Shown here: positions 6,425 through 9,564 of the stretch, piece after piece | Layout: every line of letters starts with the position of its first letter | Position numbering within the stretch: position 1 is the first letter of the stretch | Origin: Peptostreptococcus sp. | GTDB taxonomy: Bacteria > Bacillota > Clostridia > Peptostreptococcales > Peptostreptococcaceae | Assembly: GCA_020025095.1 (NCBI GenBank) | Contig: JAHHSS010000061.1 | Location: 1 to 9,564 of the forward strand | Direction: 5' to 3' | Length of the DNA: 9,564 nucleotides | Program-made: the position numbers and the translations under genes | Notes under the pieces: generated by a model | Databases searched by the model: none | What the model was told of the DNA's origin: nothing | The model's input: the letters and a program-made list of their open reading frames with translations, nothing else

Positions 6425-7951
6425 ATGAAAAAACCAGTAGTTTTAACAATAATGGATGGTTTTGGTTATACTCCAGATGTTGAGGGAAATGCAATAGCAC
6501 TTGCGGGAACTCCAAATCTTGATGCACTTTGTAAGAAATATCCACACACATTAATAAATGCAAGTGGATTAGATGTAGGGCTTCCAAATGGTCAGATGGG
6601 AAATTCTGAAGTTGGGCATACAAATATAGGTGCAGGAAGAGTAGTATACCAGGATTTAACAAGAATAACAAAAGCAATAGAAGATGGAGATTTTTTCACT
6701 AACAAAGAACTTGTATCTGCAATGGAAAATGCAAAGGATAAAAGTCTTCATATATTAGGTCTTTTGTCTGATGGTGGAGTACATTCACATATAGATCATT
6801 TGATAGCTCTTTTAGATATGGCTAAGAAAAATGGTTTAAAAAATGTTTATGTACATGCATTCACAGACGGTAGAGATACAGATCCACAAAGTGCTAAATC
6901 TTATGTAGAAAAAGTTCAGGCACATATGGATAAGATTGGAACAGGAAAGTTTGCTACTGTTTCAGGAAGATACTATGCTATGGATAGAGATAAAAGATGG
7001 GAAAGAGTTGAGAAGGCTTATAATGCAATAGTCAATGCTGAAGGTAACACAGCTGAATCTGCAGTTAAGTGCATTGAGGATTCTTACGCTGAAGGCATAA
7101 ACGATGAGTTTGTAGTTCCAACAGTAATTTTAGAAAATGAAAAGCCAGTTGGAAAAGTAAATGAAAATGACTCTATGATATTTTTTAACTTTAGACCAGA
7201 CAGAGCAAGAGAAATAACAAGAGCAATAACAGATAAAAAGTTTGACGGTTTCAAAAGAAATTTTGTGGACACTAAATTTGTTTGTATGACAACATACGAT
7301 GCAACAATGGAAGATGTGTCAGTAGCTTTTGGGCCAGAAGATATTATTAATACATTAGGTGAATACCTTTCAAAAAATGGAAAAGAACAGTTAAGAGCTG
7401 CTGAAACAGAAAAATATGCTCACGTTACTTTCTTTTTCAATGGAGGAAAGGAAGAACCGTATAAGGGTGAAGATAGAATATTGATACCTTCACCAAAGGT
7501 TGCAACATATGACCTTCAACCTGAAATGTCAGCATATGATCTTTTAGACAAGGTTTTAGCTGCAATTGATGAAGATAAATATGACTTTATAGCCGTGAAT
7601 TTTGCAAATCCTGATATGGTAGGACATACAGGAGTTATGGAAGCAACAGAAAAGGCAATAAAGACAGTTGATGAATGTGTAGGAAAATTATTTGAAAAAG
7701 TTCTAAGCGTTGGTGGAAGTGGTATAATTACTGCAGATCATGGTAATGCTGAACTTATGGTAGATAAAGAAACAAAGAGACCAATAACGTCACATTCAAC
7801 AAATCCTGTACCATTTATAGTAGTAGGAGATGAATTTAAAAATTCTGAGCTACTAAGTGACGGTAGATTATCAGATATAGCGCCAACAGTGCTTTCTATG
7901 ATGAAAATGGAAAAACCGGAAGAAATGACAGGACACAGTTTAATAAAGTAA
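6425..7951 (+). CDS. gpmI: 2,3-bisphosphoglycerate-independent phosphoglycerate mutase
   Basis: Converts 3-phosphoglycerate to 2-phosphoglycerate through a phosphoserine intermediate, using two divalent metal ions (manganese in Bacillus relatives). It belongs to the alkaline phosphatase superfamily. The 508 residues match the family length. Visible active-site elements are Asp11 (LTIMDGFGY), the phosphorylated Ser61 (MGNSEVGHTNIGAGR), His120 (GGVHSHIDH), FTDGRDTDP, GRYYAMDRDKRWER, FNFRPDRARE, AETEKYAHVTFFFNGG, NPDMVGHTG (Asp397, His401), TADHGN (Asp438, His439) and SHSTNPVP (His457). Its ribosome binding site, AAGGAAAG (6411-6418), is weaker than its neighbours', and its lysine codons lean towards AAA, suggesting lower translation than gapA or eno. 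It follows tpiA by 48 bases with no terminator. Metal dependence makes it a plausible pH-sensitive control point, as known in spore-forming Firmicutes. Confidence 0.98.
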   Translation: MKKPVVLTIMDGFGYTPDVEGNAIALAGTPNLDALCKKYPHTLINASGLDVGLPNGQMGNSEVGHTNIGAGRVVYQDLTRITKAIEDGDFFTNKELVSAMENAKDKSLHILGLLSDGGVHSHIDHLIALLDMAKKNGLKNVYVHAFTDGRDTDPQSAKSYVEKVQAHMDKIGTGKFATVSGRYYAMDRDKRWERVEKAYNAIVNAEGNTAESAVKCIEDSYAEGINDEFVVPTVILENEKPVGKVNENDSMIFFNFRPDRAREITRAITDKKFDGFKRNFVDTKFVCMTTYDATMEDVSVAFGPEDIINTLGEYLSKNGKEQLRAAETEKYAHVTFFFNGGKEEPYKGEDRILIPSPKVATYDLQPEMSAYDLLDKVLAAIDEDKYDFIAVNFANPDMVGHTGVMEATEKAIKTVDECVGKLFEKVLSVGGSGIITADHGNAELMVDKETKRPITSHSTNPVPFIVVGDEFKNSELLSDGRLSDIAPTVLSMMKMEKPEEMTGHSLIK

Positions 7952-7998
7952 TAATAAAAAGGTTAACTAATTAATAAATTTTATAAATTAGAATAAAT

Positions 7999-8110
7999 AT
8001 ATATACAGTCTAATCTTTGGATATAGATATTTTAATAATAGAACTTTTACAAATTTACCCATCATTCATTTGATAAAAGCTGTATCTAAAGAAATTAGAA
8101 ATGTATGTGT
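7999..8110. repeat. Long imperfect stem-loop in the gpmI-eno spacer
   Basis: Positions 8009-8026 pair with 8080-8099: 18 base pairs including two G-U wobbles, with an AA bulge at 8092-8093. After a small internal loop the helix resumes, with 7999-8007 pairing to 8102-8110 (nine pairs, two wobbles). About 27 pairs thus enclose a 53-base loop that carries a minor ATCA/TGAT hairpin (8061-8074). The element lies 50 bases before eno. It could be a structured leader controlling stability or read-through, or a small fold-back element. I recognise no named RNA family and no convincing promoter in this spacer. Confidence 0.55.
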
Positions 8111-8142
8111 TTTAGAGAATATTAAAAACAAATAAGTTTTAG

Positions 8143-9453
<1,311 letters not shown>

Positions 9454-9531
9454 TAAAAAATTTAATAGGCTAAAATATTATTAGTAAATTTTTGAAAATA
9501 AATAATTTGCTAGATAAGATTAGTTTTTTTG

Positions 9532-9562
9532 AAGAGGCATCTATATTTGATGTCTCTTTTTT
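9532..9562 (+). terminator. Intrinsic terminator ending the cluster
   Basis: AAGAGGCATC (9532-9541) pairs with GATGTCTCTT (9549-9558) over ten positions, including one G-U wobble, around a seven-base loop. It runs into a T-tract (9557-9562). It lies 79 bases after the eno stop codon. The intervening 9454-9531 is AT-rich with no gene visible. Confidence 0.85.
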
Positions 9563-9564
9563 CT

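Noticed and set aside
6381..6677. Reverse-strand leucine-rich open frame at the gpmI 5' end
   Set aside because: It lies opposite the conserved catalytic-serine region of GpmI, with no domain support.

Overview
This window is a low-GC Firmicutes (class Clostridia) chromosomal segment carrying the central lower-glycolysis gene cluster. All seven recognised protein genes lie on the + strand, in the order sigma-54 (rpoN/sigL) - cggR - gapA - pgk - tpiA - gpmI - eno. The AT-rich composition, near-exclusive AGA for arginine, heavy use of ATA for isoleucine, strong AGGAG-type ribosome binding sites, and an rpoN gene directly before cggR all suggest a relative of Clostridioides/Peptostreptococcaceae. 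That placement is inference; no species is claimed.

Layout. Positions 1-190 hold an AT-rich leader with an extended -10 promoter. rpoN follows (191-1534) and closes with a near-perfect hairpin terminator (1552-1592). A 307-base spacer follows, containing a possible 20-codon ORF, a 12-bp palindrome, and a strong sigma-A-type promoter overlapped by three TGGGACA-type half-sites. This is very probably the autoregulatory CggR operator. cggR (1842-2879) and gapA (2925-3932) are 45 bases apart and form one unit. gapA is followed by a terminator at 4021-4060 whose 5' arm can also pair with upstream sequence in an attenuator-like arrangement. A second promoter just before pgk (4317-5516) probably drives pgk-tpiA-gpmI. 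tpiA is at 5636-6376 and gpmI at 6425-7951. eno (8161-9453) is preceded by a 209-base spacer containing a long imperfect stem-loop, and is followed by a terminator at the window end.

The five enzymes carry out consecutive steps from triose phosphates to phosphoenolpyruvate: TpiA interconverts DHAP and GAP, GapA oxidises GAP to 1,3-bisphosphoglycerate, Pgk makes ATP and 3-phosphoglycerate, GpmI converts 3-PG to 2-PG, and Eno makes PEP. CggR is expected to sense glycolytic flux through fructose-1,6-bisphosphate and repress its own transcript. The layout suggests gapA, pgk-tpiA-gpmI and eno can be set to different levels. Codon use agrees: gapA and eno use only AAG for lysine, whereas the other genes mix AAA and AAG.

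I found no mobile element, CRISPR array, tRNA or rRNA gene, or novel multi-gene system. The genes are ordinary; the unexplained structure is all in the intergenic RNA.
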